A DNA stretch of 64,000 nucleotides from NCBI RefSeq assembly GCF_026342015.1, contig NZ_JAPENL010000001.1, forward strand, positions 1,178,001-1,242,000, in the 5' to 3' direction. The position numbers were made by a program, and so were the translations under genes. The stretch is from Micromonospora lupini (GTDB lineage Bacteria > Actinomycetota > Actinomycetes > Mycobacteriales > Micromonosporaceae). Under the pieces are notes generated by a model. The model was not told the origin of the DNA and ran no database searches. It saw only the letters and a list, made by a program, of their open reading frames with translations. Of the stretch, positions 26,116 through 33,915 are shown one piece after another; the stretch's first letter is position 1; every line of letters begins with the position of its first letter.

Positions 26116-26796
26116 GTGACCGTGTACGACATCGCCTCCACACTGCCCTCCATCGAGGTGCTGCGGGAGCGCGGCAAGGCACTCGCCGTGCTCGAGCGCA
26201 TCATCGACTGTGGAGAGCCCCGTTACGCCTACACCCGCCAGTGGGGTGACGACGAGGCGGCGGTGATGGACAACGGTAGCGGCGATGAGTGGACGGTTGT
26301 GTTCACCGCCGCGGGCGCGTTCATCCGCGCTTTCGCCCACGAGTCGGCGATGAGTCCCTACCGCGATCCGGACCACGAGCTGTGGGCCGGACTGCTCGAC
26401 GGCATTCCAGCGGTGTTCCGACCGCTGATCGAGGAACCAGCGTTCGGCGATGAGGAGGGCCGGTTCGTCGCCACCGCCGTCCTGTGGCGGCTCTCCGACG
26501 ATGACCGTTGGCACGTAGGCGAAGGCATCACGTTCCCCTCTCCCCCGGGACCGCACGGTGACAACGCGCCGGACGGCACCGACCTGCTCGGGATCCTGCT
26601 CGACGACATCGTCGACCGGTACGTCGAGTTCGCCGAGGACTACTACGAGATCGAGGTGGATCCGGGGGTGATTGAGCACGTCGTCACGCACCGTCCGCTC
26701 ACTGACGTCGTCGTACGGGCTCTCAATCCGGAAGCGACAGTTGCCCGGTTACGCGAGGACACCGCCGCGATTGGATATCCGATCCTGGCGGTATGA
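26116..26796 (+). CDS. Hypothetical protein, 226 residues
   Basis: A soluble acidic protein (many Asp and Glu) without signal peptide or membrane segment. Visible segments are WTVVFTAAGAFIRAFAHESAMSP and FPSPPGPHGDNAPDGTDLLG. I know similar proteins only as actinomycete hypotheticals. The GTG start follows TAGGTT by six bases, again a leaderless arrangement. Codon use is typical of the genome, so it is a real gene. The neighbours are other small hypotheticals on the same strand. Confidence 0.75.
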   Translation: MTVYDIASTLPSIEVLRERGKALAVLERIIDCGEPRYAYTRQWGDDEAAVMDNGSGDEWTVVFTAAGAFIRAFAHESAMSPYRDPDHELWAGLLDGIPAVFRPLIEEPAFGDEEGRFVATAVLWRLSDDDRWHVGEGITFPSPPGPHGDNAPDGTDLLGILLDDIVDRYVEFAEDYYEIEVDPGVIEHVVTHRPLTDVVVRALNPEATVARLREDTAAIGYPILAV

Positions 26797-26864
26797 CGTC
26801 AGGCCCGAAGGCGACGAGTTGGTTACCGTGACCCGGCAGCAGACCTGGTCCGAAGGAGCTATCC

Positions 26865-27152
26865 GTGGCACTTGGCAGCGAGCAACGTCGTCGAGAACGC
26901 AGGCCGCGCGTCGAAGGGCTCTTCGCCGGCCGGCAGGTTGACGCCGCGCTCGACCTCCTGCACCTCATGGACATGGCGTGGCACGACTGCTACGGCCCCC
27001 GGGAGCTGGAGGTGCCGCCCGCTGTGCTCGACGATGTCCTGCTGCTGGCAGACGGTGACCTCGCGGTCCTGATCACTGTTGCTCGCGAGGCGGTCATCGA
27101 CTTCCGTGATGTGCGGGTCGCTGCCGACGCAAGACGTACGAAGAGCAGGTAG
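26865..27152 (+). CDS. Small hypothetical protein, 95 residues
   Basis: The GTG start has AAGGAG nine bases before it, a good Shine-Dalgarno. The product begins with a basic stretch (EQRRRERRPRVEGLF) followed by an amphipathic helical middle (QVDAALDLLHLMDMAWHDCYGPRELEVPPAVLDDVLLLADGDLAVLI in outline). It has no known domain. The 68-base gap to the previous gene makes a shared operon possible but not certain. Confidence 0.6.
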   Translation: MALGSEQRRRERRPRVEGLFAGRQVDAALDLLHLMDMAWHDCYGPRELEVPPAVLDDVLLLADGDLAVLITVAREAVIDFRDVRVAADARRTKSR

Positions 27153-27192
27153 CGGTACGAGTGGATGCCCCACCGCCACTAGCGTGGGTGTG

Positions 27193-27627
27193 GTGGCAGC
27201 AGTTGCAGCGGGAGCCTTTCGTCGGACGGCGATCGAGCGGTCGGACCAGCGGGTCGCCTGGGAACGGGCGGACCAGGCCTTCTTCGCTGCCGGAGCGTGT
27301 CACGTCCTCGCCTGGGTCTGTCGAGAGTCGTATCCGGAGCTGTCGATCGAGGTGGCGGCGGTGCGCGGGACAGGCGAGCGACAGGTCTTCCACGCCTACG
27401 CCGTCTGGGACGGCTGGGCGTTCGACCATTCGGGCTGGAACCGGGAGGTGGAGTTGCTGACAGTCAACGCAGAGTTCGAGAGCCGCCCACTGGAACGGGT
27501 CGGCATCACTGTCGACCTCGCCGAGTTCTGCGCGGAGCACCACCACCGTATGCCGGACCAGTATTGGGCCGACCCGCTCCCCCGCGCTCGCGGTTATGTG
27601 GGCCGGCACACCCCGCCGTGGGCCTAG
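27193..27627 (+). CDS. Hypothetical protein, about 144 residues
   Basis: The product contains CHVLAWVCRESYPELSIEVAAVR, HAYAVWDGWAFDHSGWNREVELL and a His-rich end (CAEHHHRMPDQYW). The spaced Cys, His and Asp could suggest a papain-like fold, but this is speculation. Start choice is uncertain: GTG codons at 27184, 27190 and 27193 are all in frame, and a TAGCGT element at 27180-27185 favours the last as a leaderless start. It is convergent with the TetR gene; the two stop codons overlap at 27624-27627. Confidence 0.6.
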   Translation: MAAVAAGAFRRTAIERSDQRVAWERADQAFFAAGACHVLAWVCRESYPELSIEVAAVRGTGERQVFHAYAVWDGWAFDHSGWNREVELLTVNAEFESRPLERVGITVDLAEFCAEHHHRMPDQYWADPLPRARGYVGRHTPPWA

Positions 27628-28196
27628 GTAGCGGGTTCACGGGCGGCGGCTGCGGCGACGGTTGCCAGGTCTTCACCGGAGAAGCCGGCCCGGCTCAGCA
27701 CCGCCAGTGACTTGTTCGTTGCCAGCGTGCACAACGCCAGCTCCGCCGCCTCCTGCTCGTCGGCCCCCGCCGCCAGCAACGCCTGCCGCAGCATCGCCCG
27801 CAAACCGTCGATCATGCCGCGGACCATCGCCTGGCTCTCCCCGTCGAGGGCGGGGAACTGCGTTGCCGACACCGTGAGCAGGCAGCCATCCGGGACCGTC
27901 GGGTCGGCGATGCGGTTCAGGGTGACCTGCAGGTAGGCGGCGACGACGGCGCTCGGGCTCGGGTGGGGGCCGGACAGTGCCTGCTCGTACAGCGGGTGGT
28001 AGGTCTGCGCGTACCGCTCGAGGCTTCTGCGGAAGAGGGTGCTCTTGTCGCCGAAGGTGCCGTAGAGCGAGCCCCGGCCCAGGCCCGTGCCCTCGGTCAG
28101 CCGGTCGATGGAGGCCTCCGACCAGCCCCAGCGCCAGAAGACGTGCATCGCGCGCCGGAGCGCCTCGTCCACGTCGAATTGCTTGCGGCCCGCCAT
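27624..28196 (-). CDS. TetR-family transcriptional regulator
   Basis: A 190-residue repressor. The N-terminal DNA-binding domain is ALRRAMHVFWRWGWSEASIDRLTEGTGLGRGSLYGTFGDKSTLFRRSLERY (residues 12-62), with the usual GRGSLYGTFGDK recognition helix. The C-terminal ligand domain is helical. It is divergent from an epoxide-hydrolase-like gene; two near-identical palindromic sites lie in the 80-bp gap, so it probably represses both genes until an epoxide or related lipophilic compound binds. Confidence 0.92.
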   Translation of the reverse strand: MAGRKQFDVDEALRRAMHVFWRWGWSEASIDRLTEGTGLGRGSLYGTFGDKSTLFRRSLERYAQTYHPLYEQALSGPHPSPSAVVAAYLQVTLNRIADPTVPDGCLLTVSATQFPALDGESQAMVRGMIDGLRAMLRQALLAAGADEQEAAELALCTLATNKSLAVLSRAGFSGEDLATVAAAAAREPAT

Positions 28197-28215
28197 GGTT
28201 CGTCAGTCTACACAT

Positions 28216-28257
28216 CTTGTAACGATCGTTCCAGGAGTCTTGTACCGATCGTTCCAG
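28216..28257. promoter_or_regulatory. Tandem TetR operators
   Basis: Two direct repeats, 28216-28234 and 28239-28257, are identical at 18 of 19 positions and start 23 bp apart. Each is centred on CGATCG; the first holds the perfect palindrome AACGATCGTT. They end just before the TATGGT -10 (28264-28269) of the hydrolase gene and lie close to the TetR start, so binding would block both promoters. Confidence 0.8.
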
Positions 28258-28276
28258 CATGCGTATGGTGACCGGC

Positions 28277-29167
28277 ATGACACACCTGAGTTCGCTACGG
28301 TTGCCCGACGGGTTCACCGACGTCTTCACGAGCCGGCTCGTGGAGGTGAACGAGCTGCGGTTGCACGCGGTCACCGGCGGGGACGGTCCGCCGCTGCTGC
28401 TGATCAACGGCTGGCCCCAGACCTGGTACGCCTGGCGGGACGTGATGCCCGCGCTCGCCCGCGAGCACACAGTCGTCGCCGTCGACCCGCGCGGGGCCGG
28501 GCTGTCCGACAAGCCCGACGACGGTTACGACGCCGGCGCACTCGCCGCCGATCTGGTCGCTCTGATGGCCGCGCTCGGACACGAGCGCTTCGACGTGGTC
28601 GGCCACGACATCGGCATGTGGACCGGTTACGCCCTCGCGGCCGATCACCCCGAGCGGGTGGGCCGGCTCGCCGTCGTCGACGCCATCATCCCCGGTGTCA
28701 CGCCGACCCCGCCGTTCTTCAGCCCGGCCGCGGTCAGCCAGCGGTTCTGGCACTTCGGCTTCAATCAGCTCACCGACCTCAACGAGGAGCTGGTCCGAGG
28801 CCGGGAGCGACTCTTCTTCGGCTACCAGTTCGCCAAGAAGGCTGCCACCCCGGACGCGATCCCGGAGTACGCCGTCGACGCCTACGTCGATGCGATCGTC
28901 GCGGACCCGCGCGGGCTGCCGGCGAGCTTCGCGTACTACCGGGCTCTGGACGAGACGAGCGCGCAGAACGAGCAGCGCAAGAAGACCCGGCTGACGCTGC
29001 CGGTGCTCGCCGTCGGCGGCGCGCGGTACACCGGCGCGGCTGCCGCCGCGACGATGCGGCTGGTGGCCGACGACGTCACCGAGGTGATCATCGACGACTG
29101 CGGCCACTACGTGGCCGAGGAGCGGCCCGCCCAGTTCGCCGAGATCCTTGAGGACTTCCTGCGATGA
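28277..29167 (+). CDS. Alpha/beta hydrolase, epoxide hydrolase-like
   Basis: A 296-residue enzyme. LLLINGWPQTWYAWRDVMPALA holds the oxyanion loop, VGHDIGMWTGYALA has Asp as nucleophile (as in soluble epoxide hydrolases and haloalkane dehalogenases, not Ser), and CGHYVAEERPAQF supplies the catalytic His. It would open epoxides through a covalent ester. The ATG at 28277 is seven bases after TATGGT, a leaderless promoter under the tandem TetR operators. The region after it is degraded, so it is a single-gene unit. Confidence 0.88.
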   Translation: MTHLSSLRLPDGFTDVFTSRLVEVNELRLHAVTGGDGPPLLLINGWPQTWYAWRDVMPALAREHTVVAVDPRGAGLSDKPDDGYDAGALAADLVALMAALGHERFDVVGHDIGMWTGYALAADHPERVGRLAVVDAIIPGVTPTPPFFSPAAVSQRFWHFGFNQLTDLNEELVRGRERLFFGYQFAKKAATPDAIPEYAVDAYVDAIVADPRGLPASFAYYRALDETSAQNEQRKKTRLTLPVLAVGGARYTGAAAAATMRLVADDVTEVIIDDCGHYVAEERPAQFAEILEDFLR

Positions 29168-29239
29168 TCGCGGCGCTTCTGCGCCGGTGCCGCCCTGGCC
29201 GGGTCACCGCCGGCCAGGGCGGCGGTCGCCACCCTGGTG

Positions 29240-29487
29240 TCATCCGACCCGAACGTCCCGGTCGGACGCGGCGGGCTCGGTGGCCGACGACGGTGCCCGC
29301 CCGGGCAGCAGGAGCGGGGTGGCGAGCAGAAGAACACCGGAGCTGGTGATCGCCGCGAGAGGGCTGGCGAGTGCAGCACGCGAACCGCGATGAGCGGAAA
29401 CGCGCCGAAGGCGAACCACGTGCCGTACGTGCTGACGGCGTAGGCCGACCACAACCAACCGAAGCGGGACCCCAACCGCGCGCGCAT
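29240..29487 (-). pseudogene. MFS transporter remnant (N-terminal part, frameshifted)
   Basis: From an ATG at 29487 the reading frame gives MRARLGSRFGWLWSAYAVST then YGTWFAFGAFPLIAVRVLHS, which is the first helix of an MFS permease. The reading then needs a one-base shift near 29385 to continue as LAAITSSGVLLLATPLLLPG, the usual second helix, and stops soon after. Only about 80 of some 400 residues remain. It is a decayed gene, divergent from the LysR remnant. Confidence 0.65.
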
Positions 29488-29564
29488 CCGCCCCCTCGTG
29501 ACAACCGACGTCCGGGCAGCACACCAGCGCCGGCGACGTCGGCGCAAACAACCGGTGCTCGGGC

Positions 29565-29942
29565 GTGTCACAACCATCGGTTGTACTCCCCGGCATCGCG
29601 CCGCTCAGCGAGTGGTCGGACTTCTACGATCAGCTCGCCACCGACTTCGACCTGCGCATCGACGCTGCGGGGCCCCACTTCGGCGACGAGGTGCTGCTCG
29701 ACATCCTCGCGGACTCCGCCGACGTGGCGACCCTCGTCGGCGCGCGCGACAGGTACGTCTGGCCGACGCGCCACGACCTGCGCCGCATCCCGATCGGGAA
29801 GCCCACGCTCGCGTACCCGCTCTCGCTCATCCTGCCGCGAGCGAACCCGCACCCGGGGTTGCGGGCGGTCATCGACCACTGCGCGAGCCTGACGCCGCTG
29901 CCCGCCACGACCTGGCGGCCGTCCTGGGTGCCGACGCGGTGA
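29565..29942 (+). pseudogene. LysR-family regulator remnant (C-terminal effector domain only)
   Basis: The 125-residue open frame (LPGIAPLSEWSDFYDQLATD ... IDHCASLTPLPATTW) matches the second half of the substrate-binding domain of LysR-type regulators: FGDEVLLDILADSADVATLVGARDRYVWP, then a PLSLILPRANPHPGLRAVID region that is their usual end. The HTH domain and first lobe are absent, and nothing upstream in any frame supplies them. The fragment is still open, so the loss may be recent. It faces the MFS remnant head to head. Confidence 0.6.
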
Positions 29943-30110
29943 TACCGGCCCTCAGCAGGACTACCTGATGTCCAGGCCGACCGGGACGCTCTGCCTGACG
30001 GTGCCGCCCATGGCGCGGAGCTGCGACAATGCGCGTTCGGGACGGTCCGGCGGCGAACGCGGCGGGGCTCGCGTCGACTGCGGCGCGACGAAAAGTATTG
30101 TCCGGGGCCG
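29943..30110. other. Non-coding gap after the LysR remnant
   Basis: No convincing gene, repeat or terminator was found in these bases. On the minus strand a short open stretch ends SQLRAMGGTVRQSVPVGLDI, which could be the tail of another lost gene, but nothing supports it further. Confidence 0.3.
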
Positions 30111-30137
30111 TGTCGATGCGCCGGCCGCCCGTTCGAC
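30111..30137 (+). promoter_or_regulatory. Candidate ECF42-type promoter
   Basis: TGTCGA at 30111-30116 and CGAC at 30134-30137 are separated by 17 bp. The published motif for ECF42 sigma factors has TGTCGA in the -35 and CGA(T/C) in the -10 region. The site lies about 50 bases before the DGPF gene that precedes an ECF42-type sigma gene, so it fits autoregulation. Confidence 0.6.
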
Positions 30138-30185
30138 GTGGGGGTGCGCGGGTCGAGAGGCGGCCCGCCGGAGGAGGAGAACGCG

Positions 30186-30560
30186 ATGTCGACGTACATG
30201 CTGATCTTGCGAGGCACCGACGAGTCGAACGCGGCCCTGATGGCCTCGATCGGCGAGGCGATGGCCGCGACCCGTACGTTCATCGAGGAGATGGTCACGG
30301 CGGGCGTCCTCCTCGCGGCCGAGGGGCTGGACGATCCGGCCCGGGGTGTCGTCGTCGACTTCGGCGGCGCGGCCCCGGTCGTCACTGACGGGCCGTACGG
30401 CGAGACCAAGGAGCTGTTCGGGGGCTACTTCCTGCTCGATGTCGCCTCACAGGAGGAGGCCGTGGAGTGGGCCAGGAGGTTCCCGGCGGTGCGTGGATCC
30501 AAGATCGAGGTCCGGCGGGTGGCCGGGACGGACGAGGTCCCGGGCGACGGCCTTTCCTGA
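30186..30560 (+). CDS. DGPF-domain (YCII-related) protein
   Basis: A 124-residue protein of the YCII superfamily. STYMLILRGTDESNAALMASIGEAM starts it, and VTDGPYGETKELFGGYFLLDVASQEEAVEWARRFP holds the DGPF-type motif (here DGPYGETKE) and the GYF strand. DGPF proteins are the main known targets of ECF42 sigma factors; their biochemical role is unsettled. The ATG at 30186 has a strong GGAGGAGGAG. Its stop overlaps the sigma gene start (TGATG), and an ECF42-like promoter is upstream. Confidence 0.9.
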   Translation: MSTYMLILRGTDESNAALMASIGEAMAATRTFIEEMVTAGVLLAAEGLDDPARGVVVDFGGAAPVVTDGPYGETKELFGGYFLLDVASQEEAVEWARRFPAVRGSKIEVRRVAGTDEVPGDGLS

Positions 30561-31798
30561 TGGGTACGGCCGACGTCGAGGCCGTCTGGCGGATCGAGTC
30601 GGCGCGGATCGTGGCCGCGCTGACCCGGTTCACGGGCGACTTCGGGCTGGCCGAGGACGCCGCCCAGGAAGCGGTGGCCGAGGCGCTGGTGTCGTGGCGG
30701 CGTTCCTCCCCGGCCAATCCGGCCGGATGGCTGATGGCCACGGCCCGACGGCGGGCCATCGACGCGATCCGCCGCCGAAGCGCGCTCCGGGAGCGATACG
30801 CCCTGCTGGCGGCCGATGCCGCGGTCGACCCGGTCGCCGGCTCGCTGGTCGACGAGGACATCGACACCGACCGGATCGACGACGACGTGCTGGCCCTGAT
30901 GTTCGTCAGCTGCCATCCGGTGCTCTCCCCCGAGGCCCGGGTGGCGCTGACCCTGCGCGTGGTCGGCGGCCTGTCCAGCGAGGAGATCGCCCGCGCGTTC
31001 CTCGTGCCCGTGCCGACCGTGCAGGCCCGCATCACCCGCGCCAAGAAGACCATCGCGGCGGCCCGGGTGCCGTTCGAGCTGCCACCGGCCGCCGAGCGTC
31101 GGGAACGGCTGGGAGGCGTGCTCAGCGTCCTGTACGTGATCTTCACCGAGGGGTCGACGGCCACGTCTGGCGACCGGCTGCTGCGCCCCGACGTCGCGTA
31201 CGAGGCGATCCGGCTGGCCCGGACGCTTGCCGCGCTCGCGCCGGACGAGCCGGAGGCGCACGGTCTGCTCGCGTTGTGCGAGCTGACGGCCGCGCGCTTC
31301 CCGGCCCGGACCGGCCCGGACGGCGCGCCGGTGCTGCTTGAGGACCAGGACAGGCAACGGTGGGACCTCTCCGCGATCCGTCGCGGGCTGGCCGCGCTTG
31401 CCAGGGCGTCGACCCGCGGGCTCGGCCCGTACGGCCTGCAGGCCGCGATCGCCGCCACCCACGCGGCGGCGCCCTCGGTCGAGGCGACCGACTGGGACCG
31501 GATCGTCGGGCTCTACGAGGCGCTCGGCCGGGTCGCGCCCTCACCTGTGGTCGACCTCAACCGGGCCGTCGCCGTGGCCATGGCCTCGGGCCCGGCGCGG
31601 GCTCTGGCCATCGTGGACGAGCTGATCGCCGCGAACCGGCTCCCCGGATCGCACCTGGTCCCGACAGTACGCGGCGAGCTGCTGGCCCGGCTCGGACGGC
31701 GACCAGAGGCGCGCGCCGAGCTGGAGCTGGCCGCCCGCCTGTGCGCCAACCAGCGCGAACGCTCGGTGCTGCTGCGCAAGGCCGCCACGCTCGGCTGA
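30560..31798 (+). CDS. ECF42-type RNA polymerase sigma factor with long C-terminal extension
   Basis: A 412-residue sigma factor. Region 2 is IVAALTRFTGDFGLAEDAAQEAVAEALVSW with NPAGWLMATARRRAIDAIRR; region 4 is LRVVGGLSSEEIARAFLVPVPTVQARITRAKKTI. The 230-residue C-terminal part (from about 185, LGGVLSVLYVIFTEG ... RPEARAELELAARLCANQRE) has TPR-like helices and is the mark of ECF42, in which it is needed for activity. There is no anti-sigma gene, as is normal for the group. It is translationally coupled to the DGPF gene. Confidence 0.93.
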   Translation: MGTADVEAVWRIESARIVAALTRFTGDFGLAEDAAQEAVAEALVSWRRSSPANPAGWLMATARRRAIDAIRRRSALRERYALLAADAAVDPVAGSLVDEDIDTDRIDDDVLALMFVSCHPVLSPEARVALTLRVVGGLSSEEIARAFLVPVPTVQARITRAKKTIAAARVPFELPPAAERRERLGGVLSVLYVIFTEGSTATSGDRLLRPDVAYEAIRLARTLAALAPDEPEAHGLLALCELTAARFPARTGPDGAPVLLEDQDRQRWDLSAIRRGLAALARASTRGLGPYGLQAAIAATHAAAPSVEATDWDRIVGLYEALGRVAPSPVVDLNRAVAVAMASGPARALAIVDELIAANRLPGSHLVPTVRGELLARLGRRPEARAELELAARLCANQRERSVLLRKAATLG

Positions 31799-31805
31799 CG
31801 TTATA

Positions 31806-31834
31806 TTGACACTTTTCGTTACGACAGTGATAGT
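31806..31834 (+). promoter_or_regulatory. Housekeeping-type promoter TTGACA-N17-GATAGT
   Basis: TTGACA (31806-31811) and GATAGT (31829-31834) have a 17-bp spacer, the clearest -35/-10 pair in the window. GTTAC and GTAAC (31819-31823, 31833-31837) form a short inverted repeat across the -10. It starts eight bases after the sigma gene and would drive the secreted esterase gene, with a leader of about 160 bases. Confidence 0.65.
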
Positions 31835-32002
31835 AACTGCGTACCGCTCCCATCGGATCGCCTGTGGGGACCCCGCCGGGTGGTCGACGTGTTCGCCTCG
31901 ACCTGGCCCGTGGCCTGCGCTGACCACTGCTGTCGCAGCGCGAACGACAAGCCGCCACCGTCGCCGCAGGGAGCCCCACCGTGACATCCGCTGGAGGGGT
32001 GC

Positions 32003-33253
32003 ATGAGAAGGAGATCGAAGATCTACGCCGGGATGGTGACAGTCGTCGTCCCGGCCGCCTCGGTGATCATGATGCTCGGCGCGACACCTGCCGACGCCGC
32101 CGTCGGCGGGTCCGGGCCCTATCCCGCCGACTACGAGACCTCGGCAAGCCTGGCCAACCACACCATCTTCCGACCCCAGACGCTCCCGTCCGAACGCCTG
32201 CCCATCTTCGTCTGGGGCAACGGCGGGTGCTCCGCCAACGGCCTCTCCCAGGGCAACTTCCTGCGCGAGATCGCCTCCCACGGCTTCCTCGCCATCGCCA
32301 ACGGCGCCCCGAACGGATCGGGCTCCACCACCTCCCAGATGCTCACCCAGTCCATCGACTGGGCCGTCGCGGAGAACTCCCGGCAGGGCAGCAAGTACTT
32401 CAACAAGATCGACACGACAAAGGTCGCCGTCGCGGGCTTCTCCTGCGGAGGGCTTGAGGCGTACGCCGTCTCCAACGACCCGCGCGTCACCACGACGGGC
32501 ATCTTCAGCAGCGGCCTGCTCAACGACGCCGACGACTACCAGCTCCGGAGGCTGACCAAGCCGATCGCCTACTTCGTCGGCGGTCCCAGCGACATCGCCT
32601 ACCCGAACGCCATCGACGACTGGGGCAAGCTACCGGCCGGGCTGCCCGCCTTCATGGGCAACCTCAACGTCGGTCACGGCGGCACCTACGACCAGGCCAA
32701 CGGCGGGGAGTTCGGCCGGGTGGCGGTGCTCTACCTCAAGTGGCGTCTCAAGGGTGACACCACTGCCGGCGCCAACTTCGTCGGCTCCGACTGCGGCCTG
32801 TGCCACAGCCAGTGGACCGTCCAACAGAAGAACCTGACACTCGACGACGGCACGCCGCCCACCACGCCTCCGCCGACCACTCCCCCACCCACCACGCCCC
32901 CACCGACCACACCGCCACCGACCACACCCCCGCCCACCACACCCCCGCCGACCGGCACCCCGGCCTGCACCGCCGTCTACTCCGTGCAGGACCAGTGGAA
33001 CGGCGGATTCGTGGCCACCGTGACCGTCACCGCGGGGACCTCCGCGCTCACCGGCTGGCGGGTCACCCTCACCCTGCCGAGTGGGGCTTCGGTCAGCTCG
33101 CTGTGGAACGGCGTTGCCAGTGGCACCAGCGGCACCATCACCGTCGCCAACCAGAGCTACAACGGACGACTGGCGGCGGGCCAGACCACCAGTTTCGGGT
33201 TCCAGGGCACCGGCAACGGCAGCGGCGCCACCGCCGCCTGCACCGGTAGCTGA
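32003..33253 (+). CDS. Secreted alpha/beta hydrolase with C-terminal CBM2
   Basis: A 416-residue exported enzyme. The signal peptide ends near residue 33 (GATPADAA). The catalytic domain (about 35-275) has the nucleophile elbow VAVAGFSCGGLEAYA, then GGPSDIAYPNAI and NVGHGGTYD as probable Asp and His, in the order of an esterase triad. A (PPPTT)n linker spans 32853-32955. The last 100 residues (ACTAVYSVQDQWNGGFVATVTV ... NQSYNGRLAAGQTTSFGFQGTG) are a family 2 carbohydrate-binding module that binds cellulose or xylan. It probably acts on plant polymer esters. The ATG follows GGAGGGG. It is preceded by a strong promoter. Confidence 0.88.
   Translation: MRRRSKIYAGMVTVVVPAASVIMMLGATPADAAVGGSGPYPADYETSASLANHTIFRPQTLPSERLPIFVWGNGGCSANGLSQGNFLREIASHGFLAIANGAPNGSGSTTSQMLTQSIDWAVAENSRQGSKYFNKIDTTKVAVAGFSCGGLEAYAVSNDPRVTTTGIFSSGLLNDADDYQLRRLTKPIAYFVGGPSDIAYPNAIDDWGKLPAGLPAFMGNLNVGHGGTYDQANGGEFGRVAVLYLKWRLKGDTTAGANFVGSDCGLCHSQWTVQQKNLTLDDGTPPTTPPPTTPPPTTPPPTTPPPTTPPPTTPPPTGTPACTAVYSVQDQWNGGFVATVTVTAGTSALTGWRVTLTLPSGASVSSLWNGVASGTSGTITVANQSYNGRLAAGQTTSFGFQGTGNGSGATAACTGS
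32853..32955 (+). repeat. PPPTT linker repeat
   Basis: About seven units of 15 bp encode the Pro-Thr linker between the esterase and CBM2 domains. Such linkers are flexible and often O-glycosylated in actinomycetes. Confidence 0.9.
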
Positions 33254-33290
33254 CGCTGGTTGGCTCGGCGCGGGGGCGCCGGCCCGCCGA

Positions 33291-33364
33291 GATCCACTCG
33301 ACTTCCCGGAAGTCGAGGTGTCCGCTGACCGGGATGGACCGGTTTCACGGAAGTCGAGTGGATC
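33291..33364. repeat. Dispersed palindromic repeat, copy 1
   Basis: Perfect 16-bp inverted arms (33291-33306 and 33349-33364, starting GATCCACTCGACTTCC) flank 42 bases. An internal hairpin with 10-bp arms (CTCGACTTCC, one-base centre) lies at 33297-33317. The core shares GGTGTCCG, CGGGA and TTTCA blocks with copy 2 at 60267-60341 in opposite orientation. It sits between convergent genes and may also act as a terminator. Confidence 0.8.
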
Positions 33365-33379
33365 ATGCGGCGGGACAGG

Positions 33380-33862
33380 TCAGGTCTGTCGCCACACCTG
33401 GAACGTCTGCTGAACGCGCCACGTGCCGTCGGACTGCCGTGCCTCGTTGCGCCAGCGGAACGCGTCGACTGCGATGTCGGAGAAGGTCCACCGCAGATCG
33501 CCGCCGTCGAGCACGATCTGCTCGCCGACGCGAGCCGCCCGGAAGGTGTGCGTCCGCTGCCGTCCCGGCCCCACCCACGTCGAGCGCCAGATCCCCGGGC
33601 CGGCCGCGGGATCGGGGAAGCGCACGCTCACGCCGTGTTCGACTCCGGGCAGGATCCAGACATCGGTCGTCGCCCGACCGGCCAACGCGTACCCGAAGTG
33701 CCACTCGCCGCGGCGGACGGTCGAGGACCCGTCGGGGTCGTACTCCGTGCAGTCAAGCGTCCAGGAGCCCGTGAACTGTCCGAACAGGCTAAGGTCGACG
33801 CCGTCGGCCGGGCCTTCCGCGAGGAAGGCGGCGCCGACGGCAAGGGATGAGGGGCGCGGCAT
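33380..33862 (-). CDS. Hypothetical lipocalin-like protein
   Basis: A 160-residue protein. FGQFTGSWTLDCTEYDPDGSSTVRRGEWHFGYALAGRATTDVWILPG is the pattern of the DUF1579-like, calycin-type small barrels: GxW followed by an acidic and Trp-rich strand pair. Strands alternate through to the C-terminus (WRVQQTFQVWRQT). It probably binds a small hydrophobic ligand; nothing more is known. The ATG at 33862 begins MPRPSSLAVG; no strong Shine-Dalgarno is seen. It is convergent with the CBM2 esterase. Confidence 0.7.
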   Translation of the reverse strand: MPRPSSLAVGAAFLAEGPADGVDLSLFGQFTGSWTLDCTEYDPDGSSTVRRGEWHFGYALAGRATTDVWILPGVEHGVSVRFPDPAAGPGIWRSTWVGPGRQRTHTFRAARVGEQIVLDGGDLRWTFSDIAVDAFRWRNEARQSDGTWRVQQTFQVWRQT

Positions 33863-33915
33863 GCCAGAACGATAGCCAGCGGGGCGGCCACCCGCCCGCC
33901 GACGCGGGCACGCTC

